A stretch of DNA of 64,000 nucleotides from Aquamicrobium defluvii (GTDB lineage Bacteria > Pseudomonadota > Alphaproteobacteria > Rhizobiales > Rhizobiaceae): the NCBI RefSeq assembly GCF_004363725.1, contig NZ_SNZF01000006.1:62001-126000 (forward strand). The letters run 5' to 3'. The notes beneath the pieces are model-generated. The model worked only from the letters and a program-made list of their open reading frames with translations, was not told the DNA's origin and ran no database searches. The position numbers and the translations under genes were made by a program. Positions 8,695 through 16,615 of the stretch are shown piece after piece. Position 1 is the stretch's first letter; each line of letters starts with the position of its first letter.

Positions 8695-9582
8695 TCAGAC
8701 GACCTTGCGCGACACCTTTTGCGCCAGCGTCACGAAATTGTGGACGTGGATGCCCTGCTCGTCGATGCGGTGATTGACGGAAATGCCGGTGCGTATCGTC
8801 AGGCCAGCGATCTCGTGATAGCGCACGCCGTTACGCTGCGCCGTGCCCACAGAAGCCGGCACCAGCGCCACCCCCTCGCCCACCGAGACCAGCGCAATCG
8901 CCGTCTGGAAATCCATGGTGAAGACCCGGCGCGAGGTATCGGCGCCCACGCTCTCACAGGCGGCGATGACCACATCGGCGAATGATGGACGCGGATATTC
9001 AGGATAAAGAATGTAGCTCGGCTGGCCGAGATCGGGCAGCGAAACCGGGCCGGGCGTGGTGATCAGCGCATCGGGGGCGGCCAGCACCAGCGGTTCGTCG
9101 ATGAGCTTGCGGGTGACGATCTCACTGTCGTTGAGGGCGGGGCGTGCAATGGCGATGTCGATGTCGCGGCGGATGAGCGAGCGCTGCAATTGTGCGTTGT
9201 TCATAGGCACCAGCGAAAGATTCACCTCCGGCCAGGAAGCCCGGAACGATTTCAGGATGGTCGGCAGCATGCCGTAGGTTGCCGAACCGACGAAGCCGAT
9301 GCGCAACCGCCCTTCCGCGCCCTGCCCGATGCGCCGGATCTCCAGCCTGATGTCGCCCAGCTCCGCCAGCAGGGCCGAGCCACGCTCATAGAAGCGCTCG
9401 CCGGCCTGCGTCAGCGAAATGGCGTTGCGGCCGCGGTTGATGAGCTGCGCGCCGAGATCGGCCTCGATCTGCTGGATCTGCCGCGAAAGCGGCGGCTGCG
9501 CCATGCCCAGCCTTTCGGCGGCCCGGCCGAAATGCAGCTCCTCGGCAAGTGCGATGAAATATTCGATCTGCTTCAGGTTCAT
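8695..9582 (-). CDS. catR: LysR-family regulator, CatR/BenM-like
   Basis: 295 aa. N-terminal winged helix with LHFGRAAERLGMAQPPLSRQ (about residues 17-36), then a LysR substrate-binding domain. ELHFGRAAERLGMAQPPLSRQI is the pattern seen in CatR/BenM-type regulators that respond to cis,cis-muconate. The start (MNLKQIEYFIALAEE) is the family start. It lies downstream of the intradiol dioxygenase on the same strand (178-bp gap with hairpin repeats) and converges with catB. Control of catB and the dioxygenase through GTAT-N6-ATAC sites is inferred from context. Confidence 0.85.
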   Translation of the reverse strand: MNLKQIEYFIALAEELHFGRAAERLGMAQPPLSRQIQQIEADLGAQLINRGRNAISLTQAGERFYERGSALLAELGDIRLEIRRIGQGAEGRLRIGFVGSATYGMLPTILKSFRASWPEVNLSLVPMNNAQLQRSLIRRDIDIAIARPALNDSEIVTRKLIDEPLVLAAPDALITTPGPVSLPDLGQPSYILYPEYPRPSFADVVIAACESVGADTSRRVFTMDFQTAIALVSVGEGVALVPASVGTAQRNGVRYHEIAGLTIRTGISVNHRIDEQGIHVHNFVTLAQKVSRKVV

Positions 9583-9654
9583 GCGTCGGCTCCCTGTGCC
9601 CCAAGCTGACGAAATGCCATGACCATGGCAAGCTGCGCTTATGGATCGGACCAA

Positions 9655-9723
9655 CGCAAAATGCCGCGCCACTTGGGGCGCCGGACCAGGCCAGCGCAAA
9701 ATGCCGCGCCCTTTGGGGCGCGG
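9655..9723. repeat. Two tandem 26-bp repeats, each able to form a hairpin, after the dioxygenase gene
   Basis: Copies at 9655-9680 and 9695-9720 differ at two bases and are offset by 40 bp. The second contains a perfect 8-bp stem CCGCGCCC/GGGCGCGG with a 4-base loop (9704-9723). Read on the minus strand each hairpin is followed by CATTTTGCG, so they look like tandem terminators for the leftward dioxygenase gene, separating it from catR. They could also be a REP-like element. Confidence 0.65.
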
Positions 9724-9760
9724 CAGTGGCGGCACAACAGCCTGTCTTGGGAATTTCAGC

Positions 9761-10636
9761 TTATTCGGCGGCCAGCCTCTGCTCCTCGGCCTGCGGCTTC
9801 AGCGTGAAGTCGAAGCGGACATAAAGATCTGTATCGTCACCCGGCCGGCCCTTCTCGAACTTCGCGACAAGGCTGTTCTTGACCGCGAAGACAGAGTCTT
9901 CGTCCAGCCACGGGCTGTCGGCGTCGAAGACCTGACTGACCAGCGTGCGATAACCGTCCTTGGCGAGGATGAAATGGAGGTGGCCCGGCCGGTTCGGGTG
10001 GTGGCCCATGTAGCGGATGAGTTCGCCGGCGGTTTCGTTGTCCGGGATCGGATAGGGCACCGGGCGCACGGCACGCAGAACGAAATGGCCATCCTCATCG
10101 GTCACGAAGCGACCGCGCAGATTGTATTCGGGCTGGTCCGGATCGTGGTTCTCATAAAGCCCGTTCGGCGCATCTTCCCAGATGTCGAGCGTCACGCCTG
10201 CCAGCGGCTTTCCTTCCGTATCGGTGACATAGCCTTCGACGAGCACCGTTTCCTCGTCGTCGAAATGCTTCTGCACGGTCGACGCGCCCTTGGGCAGGAC
10301 CGGCGGGTTCTCGCGGTAGAACGGCCCGAGCACGGTGGATTCGCTTTCGCTGCCTTCGACCGGGTTCGACAGCATGTCGACCAGCACCTCGACGCCCAGA
10401 ATGTCGCCGAGCAGGATGAATTCCTGACGTTTGTCGTCGCACACCTTCCCGGCCCGGGCGAGGTAGTCGCAGGCCTGAAGGAACTCGTGGTGCTGGAGCT
10501 TCACATCGCGGCAGAAGCCATGCAGATGCCTGAGGAGCGACGTCATGATCTCGCGCTGGCGCGGCGAGATTTCGCCATGCCTGCCAAGCGAATCGATGAC
10601 GGCGTCTGTCACTGTGTCGATGGTTACGTTGCGCAT
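9761..10636 (-). CDS. Intradiol ring-cleavage dioxygenase (catechol 1,2- or hydroxyquinol 1,2-dioxygenase)
   Basis: 291 aa with an N-terminal helical dimerisation region (about 1-95) and a C-terminal beta-barrel catalytic domain. The Fe(III) ligands are visible: Tyr in TVLGPFYRE, Tyr in VPYPIP, and two His in RPGHLHF. The enzyme cleaves a catechol between the hydroxyls to a muconate. Placement with catB and catR favours catechol as substrate (CatA role). The wording ESTVLGPFYRENPP and PVPYPIPDN resembles the hydroxyquinol 1,2-dioxygenase branch more than Pseudomonas CatA, so the substrate is uncertain. It is divergent from the 128-aa gene at 10891 across a 254-bp region rich in dyads. Confidence 0.88.
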   Translation of the reverse strand: MRNVTIDTVTDAVIDSLGRHGEISPRQREIMTSLLRHLHGFCRDVKLQHHEFLQACDYLARAGKVCDDKRQEFILLGDILGVEVLVDMLSNPVEGSESESTVLGPFYRENPPVLPKGASTVQKHFDDEETVLVEGYVTDTEGKPLAGVTLDIWEDAPNGLYENHDPDQPEYNLRGRFVTDEDGHFVLRAVRPVPYPIPDNETAGELIRYMGHHPNRPGHLHFILAKDGYRTLVSQVFDADSPWLDEDSVFAVKNSLVAKFEKGRPGDDTDLYVRFDFTLKPQAEEQRLAAE

Positions 10637-10729
10637 GCCTATCCTCCCGGGTCTGCGGTCACGGGCCCTGCCTGCCCGCTGTACCGTCCCAAATATTCAT
10701 GCCTCCCCCGGCCCGCCAATGCACCGTCC

Positions 10730-10796
10730 GGTATCGCCCGATACCCCCGCCCTCCCAGCCCCCGGGGCCTGCCGCATGCCGGTATCGGGGCATACC
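10730..10796. promoter_or_regulatory. Two GTAT-N6-ATAC dyads in the dioxygenase divergent promoter
   Basis: GGTATCGCCCGATACC (10730-10745) is a perfect 7-bp inverted repeat, and GGTATCGGGGCATACC (10781-10796) has the same outer arms. They start 51 bp apart, about five helical turns, so two regulator dimers could sit on one face of the DNA. The same core is upstream of catB. LysR-type binding is inferred. Confidence 0.6.
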
Positions 10797-10844
10797 CCGG
10801 CCAGCATTGCCAGAGAGGTGCGACTGCTCTTGATGGAATGATGC

Positions 10845-10862
10845 CGTATTGCTCCGGATACG
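10845..10862. promoter_or_regulatory. Third dyad CGTAT-N8-ATACG near the 10891 gene
   Basis: Perfect 5-bp arms with an 8-bp spacer, ending 28 bp before the ATG at 10891. The arms resemble the upstream GTAT/ATAC dyads but the spacer is two bases longer, so it may be a weaker or unrelated site. Confidence 0.35.
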
Positions 10863-10890
10863 TCGATGCGGCCTGGAGGACAAACACACC

Positions 10891-11277
10891 ATGCTGGAAA
10901 TCCTGTTGACGATGCAGCAGCGGCTCGATGCTTCGCCGCACCTCCTGCGCCTTGGAAAGCTGTTTTGCGAAACCGTGCTCATCGAGGTCGAGGACCGGTC
11001 GTTCTATCTGCAATTCCGCGACGGGCATCTCGTGTCGATCACCCCCGGCCCCTCCGCCAAAACGCCCTGGCGCTTTGCGCTGCGCACCGACAAGGCGGCG
11101 CTGGCTGCCTTCTGGGAGCCGGTGCCGAAACCCGGCTTCCACGACATATTCGGACTGGTGAAGATCGGTCGCGGCCGCATCGACGGCGATATACTGGCGT
11201 TGGTCAAGAATTTGCGCTTCTTCAAGGAGTTCATGGCGCTGGGCCGCCCGGCCGCCGGCGGGGAGAAGCCGGCATGA
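10891..11277 (+). CDS. Small protein of unknown function, coupled to a hydrolase
   Basis: 128 aa. The start MLEILLTMQQRL has GGAGGA ten bases upstream; a longer frame from 10849 lacks such a site. It has no signal peptide or membrane segment. Features are a mixed alpha/beta pattern with SFYLQFRDGHLVSITPG and a C-terminal helix, weakly reminiscent of SCP2-like folds; I do not recognise a named family. The ATGA overlap with the alpha/beta hydrolase (11274-11277) and its divergence from the ring-cleavage dioxygenase tie it to aromatic catabolism. It is longer than CatC (about 95 aa) and lacks its motifs, so it should not be called muconolactone isomerase. Confidence 0.8.
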   Translation: MLEILLTMQQRLDASPHLLRLGKLFCETVLIEVEDRSFYLQFRDGHLVSITPGPSAKTPWRFALRTDKAALAAFWEPVPKPGFHDIFGLVKIGRGRIDGDILALVKNLRFFKEFMALGRPAAGGEKPA

Positions 11278-12146
11278 CATTCGAACCGATCACGGGAGGC
11301 TATATCCACGTCACCGTCGCCGGACGCGCGCACCGCATTTATGTCGAGATGGCCGGTGAAGGCCGCCCCGTCCTGTGCCTGCACACTGCCGGTGCGGACA
11401 CACGCCAATGGCGGCATATCCTGAACGATGCCGATCTCACAGGTTCGCACCGTTTCTTCGCTTTCGACATGCCATGGCACGGCAAGTCGCTGCCGCCGCA
11501 GGGCTTCGAAACGGAAGAATATCTGCTCACAACGGAAGCCTATATCGAGACCGTTCTGGCGGTCGCCGATGCGCTGTCGCTGGACAGACCCATTCTCGCC
11601 GGCTGCTCGATGGGCGGGCGCATCGCGCTCCAGATCGCGGCGCTGCATCCCGAACGATTTTCGGGTTTCATCGCCATCGAAGCCTCGGATTTCCAGCCGG
11701 CCTGGTACGACATCGACTGGTTCCACCGGCCCGATGCCCATGGCGGGGAAATGGGGGCAGCCCTCGTCTCCACCAATATCTCACCCTGCGCGCCGCCGGC
11801 GGACCGCTGGGCGACGCTGTGGATGTTCATGCAATCCGGCCCCGGCGTGTTCCGTGGCGACCTCTCCTTCTACACCATGGATGCGAGCCTGATCGACCGC
11901 CTCGGCATGATCGACACCAGCCGCACGCCGGTGCATCTGCTGGTGGGAGCCTATGACTTGACCTGCACGCCGGACGATGCAAGGCGCACCGCCGATGCCA
12001 TTGCCGGTGCGACGCTCACGGTCATGCCGGAGCTCGGGCACTTCCCCATGTCGGAGCATCCACAGGCATTCCGCCCCTACTTCATCGATGCGCTGAAGCG
12101 AATGGGCGAAGGCGCGGGACACCTGAAGGAGCGCCCGCGCCCGTAA
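11274..12146 (+). CDS. Alpha/beta hydrolase, possible lactone or ring-cleavage-product hydrolase
   Basis: 290 aa alpha/beta-hydrolase fold. Visible are LHTAGADTRQW (oxyanion region), the nucleophile elbow GCSMGG, the acid segment LVGAYDLTC and the catalytic His in LGHFP near the C-terminus. It is translationally coupled to the 128-aa protein upstream and divergent from the intradiol dioxygenase. PcaD (3-oxoadipate enol-lactonase) belongs to this fold and is missing from the window, so this gene could fill that step; the sequence does not prove it. It converges with the membrane-protein gene at 12152. Confidence 0.82.
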   Translation: MTFEPITGGYIHVTVAGRAHRIYVEMAGEGRPVLCLHTAGADTRQWRHILNDADLTGSHRFFAFDMPWHGKSLPPQGFETEEYLLTTEAYIETVLAVADALSLDRPILAGCSMGGRIALQIAALHPERFSGFIAIEASDFQPAWYDIDWFHRPDAHGGEMGAALVSTNISPCAPPADRWATLWMFMQSGPGVFRGDLSFYTMDASLIDRLGMIDTSRTPVHLLVGAYDLTCTPDDARRTADAIAGATLTVMPELGHFPMSEHPQAFRPYFIDALKRMGEGAGHLKERPRP

Positions 12147-12151
12147 CCGGA

Positions 12152-13171
12152 TCAGCCGAAGTGGTAGCGATCGCGGCTGCGCATGCCGAACAGACCGGCG
12201 AATGCCGCCACGCCGGCACCGATCAGCGAGGCGAGGAACCCCCACAGAGCGGCACTGGAGGCCGCCGATGCAGCGGCATCTGCCTGACGGCGGGCTTCCG
12301 CTTCCATCTCGTCGAGACGCTGGCGGGCACTGGCAAGCGTCTGCTCAGCCCGATCTATACGGGCGGTGATCGCATCGCGCGCCTCGGTGTAGGTCCCGAC
12401 AGCCTTGTCGGCGGCCTGTTCGGCCTCCTCGCGGGTCATGCCGTTGTTGACCAGCGCATTGATCACGTCATCACGGTTGATATCGCCGGCGACAGAATCG
12501 ACGCGCTCCTTCAGCTTCTTGCCGAGATCTTCGGCAATGCGGCCGAACTCACCCGGATTGAAGGCCAACTCACGTGCGGCGGCGGTCACGTCGTCACGCG
12601 CGCCTTCCAGAACCGGCTCAAGGTTTTCCGGCTGCAAGGCGTCGATCTGCGTGTTGCGAAGCTGGCTGCGCAGGTCGCGGCGGGTCCGGTCGAGATCGAA
12701 GTCGCCGATCAGCTTGTCATCGATCGCGCCAGCCAGAGAGGCAGCCGCACCACCGGCCACATTGCCCGCCGCGCCGGCCACGCCGCCAGCCGCCGAGGCG
12801 ACCGAGCCGACGGCCGATGCCGTGGTGCGCGCTGCGCCTGTAACCGCCATGACGCTGAGCACGATTGCGACCAGCATCGACACCGCCCAGGTCAGGAAAC
12901 CATGGGTAAAGCCGGCGCGGCCAGCCAGCCGGCCAGCCACGAAACCGCCGGCCGCGAGGCTGATCAGCACGGCCACGGCCGACGAAAATCCCACCGCGGT
13001 GCCCACACCTTCAAGCGGGTTGCCGGACTGCGCATCGACCATGCCGAGCCCCAGAGAGGTGGTGAGCATGGAAAGCAGGACGGACACTGCCAGCACGGTC
13101 ACCGCGCCGGCAATGATCGCACCCCACGAGGCCGCACGAGCATGCTCGTGGGTCGTCGTCACTTCTATCAT
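12152..13171 (-). CDS. Membrane protein of unknown function with coiled-coil region
   Basis: 339 aa. Three hydrophobic segments in the first 115 residues (about 15-38, 57-80, 90-112), an Ala/Gly/Ser-rich linker, a long charged helical region (about 150-300) with likely coiled coil, and a last membrane segment (about 307-328) before a short basic tail MRSRDRYHFG. Similar rhizobial proteins are often labelled PhnA-like or CAP-Gly without functional support. GGAG precedes the ATG. It stands alone, convergent with the hydrolase gene; an envelope-stress role would only be a guess. Confidence 0.8.
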   Translation of the reverse strand: MIEVTTTHEHARAASWGAIIAGAVTVLAVSVLLSMLTTSLGLGMVDAQSGNPLEGVGTAVGFSSAVAVLISLAAGGFVAGRLAGRAGFTHGFLTWAVSMLVAIVLSVMAVTGAARTTASAVGSVASAAGGVAGAAGNVAGGAAASLAGAIDDKLIGDFDLDRTRRDLRSQLRNTQIDALQPENLEPVLEGARDDVTAAARELAFNPGEFGRIAEDLGKKLKERVDSVAGDINRDDVINALVNNGMTREEAEQAADKAVGTYTEARDAITARIDRAEQTLASARQRLDEMEAEARRQADAAASAASSAALWGFLASLIGAGVAAFAGLFGMRSRDRYHFG

Positions 13172-13243
13172 GTCTGAACTCCAACAGATGTTGCCGAGAA
13201 TGGCTGAACACCCGCTGGATGGAAAAGTTCCGCTGCGAAGAGC

Positions 13244-13579
13244 TTACCCAGCGGGAGGAACCGGCAAGGTATCCACGCTGTGCAATACAGAAAGCAGGCG
13301 CCCGCCCCCGGTGCCCGGAGCAAAGAAAGTACGCATCGTGCGCTCGTCGCGCCGGGTGACGGCAAGCAGGTCGCCAGCCTCGCAGAGCGCCGTGATCTCG
13401 CGCAGCACGAGCGCATGCTCGATGCCGAGCAGCCGCGCAAAGCTGCGGCTGTCATGGGCGATGTCGAGATGCACGGCAGCCAGCAGACCGGCCTGCAACA
13501 GGCTCAGCCGCGGATCGAGACGGGCCAGCCTTTCCGCCATGGCGACAAAGGCTTCGGCATCCGGCTCCGCACGCGTCAC
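13244..13579 (-). CDS. Small protein coupled to the molybdopterin oxidoreductase
   Basis: 111 aa, GTG start overlapping the upstream stop (GTGA, 13576-13579), so translation is coupled. The middle part (about residues 30-90, LLAAVHLDIAHDSRSFARLLGIEHALVLREITAL) looks like a winged-helix fold with the pattern of an all-helical N-terminus and a short beta wing. No named family is recognised. Its coupling suggests a role with the oxidoreductase, for instance regulation or maturation. Confidence 0.75.
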   Translation of the reverse strand: MTRAEPDAEAFVAMAERLARLDPRLSLLQAGLLAAVHLDIAHDSRSFARLLGIEHALVLREITALCEAGDLLAVTRRDERTMRTFFAPGTGGGRLLSVLHSVDTLPVPPAG

Positions 13580-15870
13580 GCAGCCTCGCGATCGCGGAAC
13601 GTGACCATGATCGACTTCGAGGTCGGCGTGTCGCTTTCCTCGCCCGCGCTGCCCAGCGGCACCAGAACGTTCAACTCGGGATAGTAGCCGGCAATGCTGC
13701 CGCGCGGGATGTCGTAGGGCACGAAGCGGAAGTTCCGGGCCACGCGCTCGATGCCGTCGTCATGCACACCGACCACATCGATGCGGTCGCCGGCTTCTGC
13801 GCCCAGTTCATGCAAATCCTGCGGGTTGATGAAGATCACCTGCCGCTCGCCATAGACGCCGCGATAGCGGTCGTCGAGGCCGTAGACCGTGGTGTTGTAC
13901 TGGTCGTGCGAGCGGAAGGTCTGCAACGCAAAGCGGTTGTTTTCACGTCGCGCCCGCTGATGCACGGTCTCTTGCGGCAGAGGCCCGGTGAAGAAGGTGG
14001 CCTTGCCGGCAGGCGTGTCCCACTCGCGATGCGCGGCAGCGTTGCGCAGATGGAAACCGCGCGGCTTGCGCAGGCGCCTGTTGTAGTCCTCGAAGCCGGG
14101 AATCGTTGCGGCGATATGGTCCCGGATCAGATCGTAGTCTTCAGCCAGAGCCAGCCAGTCGACCCGGCCGGAGCCGACCGTGGCGGCAGCGATGCCGGCG
14201 ATGATCGCCACTTCCGAGCGCAGGTGACGCGATGCCGGCCGATTGATGCCACCCGAACCATGCACCATGCTCATGGAATCCTCGACGCTGACAAGTTGGG
14301 ACTCGCCGCGCGAATTCAGGTCGATCTCGGTGCGGCCGAGGCAGGGCAGGATGAAGCTCACCTCGCCCGGCATGAGGTGCGAATGGTTGGGCTTGGTGGC
14401 GATGTTGACGGTCAGCTTCTGCCGGCCGAGCGCCTGCGACACCAGCGCGCTGTCGGGCGTAGCACGGGCGAAATTGCCGCCGAGCGCGATGAATGCCTGC
14501 GCACTGCCGTCCAGCATGGCGCCGATGGCGGCCAGCACATTGTGCCCATCCTTGCGCGGTGCGGTGAAGCCGAACTCCTTTTCCAGTGCTTCGAGGAAGG
14601 CTGCCGGCGGCTTCTCGTTGATGCCGACCGTGCGGTCTCCCTGCACGTTGGAATGGCCGCGCACGGGGCACAGTCCCGCGCCCGGCCGGCCGACATTGCC
14701 GCGCAGGAACATGAAGTTCGCGATCTCGCGGATGGTGGCGACCGAATGCAGATGCTGGGTGACGCCCATGGCCCAGGTGCAGATGACGCGCCCGGCCTTC
14801 ATATAGACCTGAGCCGCCCGCTCGATCTCGGCGCGGGTCAGACCGGACTGGTCCTCGATCTCGTCCCAGCCGGTTGCCTCGACGGCGCGGCGATAATCGG
14901 CGAATGCGACGCAATGCCCGGCAAGGAAAGCGTGGTCGAGGACGGAAGGCTCACCGGCCGCCACAGCCGCATCCTCAGCTGCCAGAACCACCTTGGCCAT
15001 GCCGCGCACGGCAGCCATGTCGCCACCCAGCGCCGGCTGGAAATAATGGCTGGCGATGTCGGTGGAGCCGCCACGGATCATCTCGATCTTGTCCTGCGGG
15101 TCGGAGAAGCGCTCCAGCCCGCGCTCGCGGACCGGGTTGAAAACCACGACGCGCGCGCCGCGCATGGCCGCCCGGCGCAGGTCCCCCAGCATGCGCGGGT
15201 GATTGGTGCCGGGATTCTGGCCGATGACGAAGATGGCGTCGGCCTCCTCGAAATCTTCCAGCAGCACGGTGCCCTTGCCGACGCCGATGGCCTGTTTCAG
15301 GCCCACGCCGCTCGCCTCATGGCACATGTTGGAGCAGTCGGGAAAATTGTTGGTTCCGTACATGCGCACGAAGAGCTGGTAGAGGAAGGCCGCCTCGTTG
15401 CTCGCCCGGCCCGACGTGTAGAACTCGGCACGGTCAGGGCTGTCGAGCCCCCGCAGGGTCGTGCCGATCTCGGCGAAAGCCTGCTCCCAGTCGACGGGTA
15501 GATAGCGGTCGCTTGCCGCATCGTAGCGCATGGGATGGGTAAGCCGGCCGTTCAGCTCCAGCTCGTAGTCGGAAAGCGCGCGCAGCTCTCCAACCGTATG
15601 GGCGGCAAAAAATTCCGGCGTGGCGCGCTTTTCGGTCGCTTCCCAGGCGACCGCCTTGACGCCGTTCTCGCAGAACTCGAAGGATGAGCCGTGCTCAGGG
15701 TCGCCCCAGGCACAGCCCGGACAATCGAAGCCGTCCGGCTGGTTGGTCTTGAGCATGGTGCGCGCGCCGGTCAGCGGCGAACCGCTTTCCAGCAGCTTCC
15801 TGCCGCAGCTCTTGAGCGCCCCCCAGCCGCCGGCGGCGGCCGATTTCTTGCCGATGAATGTCGTAGCCAT
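13576..15870 (-). CDS. FdhF/YdeP-family molybdopterin oxidoreductase
   Basis: 764 aa from MATTFIGKK; an alternative start six codons upstream (15888) also lacks a strong ribosome-binding site. The N-terminus GGWGALKS, then CPGCAWGDPEH, then the FYTSGRASNEAAF, GQNPGTNHPRML and FLRGNVGRPGAGLCPVRGHSNVQGDRT motifs identify the alpha (molybdopterin) subunit family of YdeP, related to formate dehydrogenase H. The C-terminal part is the molybdopterin-dinucleotide-binding domain. No fdhD, fdhE or electron-transfer subunit is nearby and the substrate of this family is unsettled; E. coli YdeP is linked to acid resistance. It forms an operon with the coupled 111-aa gene. Confidence 0.9.
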   Translation of the reverse strand: MATTFIGKKSAAAGGWGALKSCGRKLLESGSPLTGARTMLKTNQPDGFDCPGCAWGDPEHGSSFEFCENGVKAVAWEATEKRATPEFFAAHTVGELRALSDYELELNGRLTHPMRYDAASDRYLPVDWEQAFAEIGTTLRGLDSPDRAEFYTSGRASNEAAFLYQLFVRMYGTNNFPDCSNMCHEASGVGLKQAIGVGKGTVLLEDFEEADAIFVIGQNPGTNHPRMLGDLRRAAMRGARVVVFNPVRERGLERFSDPQDKIEMIRGGSTDIASHYFQPALGGDMAAVRGMAKVVLAAEDAAVAAGEPSVLDHAFLAGHCVAFADYRRAVEATGWDEIEDQSGLTRAEIERAAQVYMKAGRVICTWAMGVTQHLHSVATIREIANFMFLRGNVGRPGAGLCPVRGHSNVQGDRTVGINEKPPAAFLEALEKEFGFTAPRKDGHNVLAAIGAMLDGSAQAFIALGGNFARATPDSALVSQALGRQKLTVNIATKPNHSHLMPGEVSFILPCLGRTEIDLNSRGESQLVSVEDSMSMVHGSGGINRPASRHLRSEVAIIAGIAAATVGSGRVDWLALAEDYDLIRDHIAATIPGFEDYNRRLRKPRGFHLRNAAAHREWDTPAGKATFFTGPLPQETVHQRARRENNRFALQTFRSHDQYNTTVYGLDDRYRGVYGERQVIFINPQDLHELGAEAGDRIDVVGVHDDGIERVARNFRFVPYDIPRGSIAGYYPELNVLVPLGSAGEESDTPTSKSIMVTFRDREAA

Positions 15871-16104
15871 GCGCCATAAGTCGCGCATTCCGAAACAGGG
15901 TCAAGTAGGCTGACATAGTGGCTTGATAGAAAATTTCTATCAAAATTATGCTTCTGAAACAATCCACTAAAGGAAACGAAGGCAATTCCTGCGATGTGGG
16001 CCCATGCACGACACGGGCTTGCTTGGCTGCGCCGGCAACACCCCGGCACAGTTGCGGGCAGTGGAAAATAGCTGCGGCCTGCGCCGAAAATGCCGGCTGT
16101 TCGC

Positions 16105-16302
16105 CTATGGTTTTCCGGCAGCCCGCGCCTTTACTCGCGCATAGTCGAGCCATTGGCGCAGAAGATAGCGATCCTCCTTTGAGAAAGCGGAACGGTGAAC
16201 GAGATCTGCGAAGCTGTCATCCGGATGGCAACGGTCATAGCCCTCCCGGGCGATCTCTTCGATGTCGGCTTCGGTTGCAATGACGCTGCCTGTATCCATC
16301 AT
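16105..16302 (-). CDS. Small conserved-looking protein at the end of the NO operon
   Basis: 65 aa from the first of two adjacent ATGs, with GGAG upstream; a longer frame starting at 16362 would overlap the previous gene. The sequence is charged with HPDDSFADLVHRSAFSKEDRYLLRQWLDYAR in two parts, soluble and helical. It lies 13 bp after the 99-aa gene on the same strand, so it is probably the last gene of the nsrR-haemoglobin-nnrS operon. No family is recognised. Confidence 0.7.
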   Translation of the reverse strand: MMDTGSVIATEADIEEIAREGYDRCHPDDSFADLVHRSAFSKEDRYLLRQWLDYARVKARAAGKP

Positions 16303-16315
16303 CAATCTCCGCTCC

Positions 16316-16615
16316 TCAGATGCCTTCCACCTTTCCCGTCCGCAAGGGCACGAATTCGACATGCTCGGAAACCACCACGCCGTCCGGCTCCACTATGGCC
16401 TGCCACCGGCGGTTGCCGCAACGCACGCCAAGTCGCCACCTGCCCTCGTCGTCGCCCTCGCCACGCTCGACCGTGCTTGAAACCATCCCGCGGCGCATGA
16501 AATCGCGCAGCGTTTCGGCCGGCCAGCCGAAATGCCGCGCCAGCATATCGGCATCGAGCGTGAAAGCTCCGGCCGAATCCCGCGCCACCACCGGCCGTTG
16601 CACGAAGGCGGTCAT
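16316..16615 (-). CDS. Small NnrS-associated protein (DUF6522-like)
   Basis: 99 aa. ATGA overlap (16612-16615) with the nnrS stop shows coupling. Contains DADMLARHFGWPAETLRDFMRRG followed by a beta-rich half with WRLGVRCGNRRWQAIVEPDG. This agrees with my memory of the DUF6522 family often found beside nnrS; that assignment needs a profile search. No signal peptide or cysteine cluster. A role in nitrogen-oxide handling follows only from the operon. Confidence 0.75.
   Translation of the reverse strand: MTAFVQRPVVARDSAGAFTLDADMLARHFGWPAETLRDFMRRGMVSSTVERGEGDDEGRWRLGVRCGNRRWQAIVEPDGVVVSEHVEFVPLRTGKVEGI

Noticed and set aside
10891..11277. Muconolactone isomerase (catC)
   Set aside because: Context invites it, but the protein is longer than CatC and lacks its N-terminal sequence and residues.
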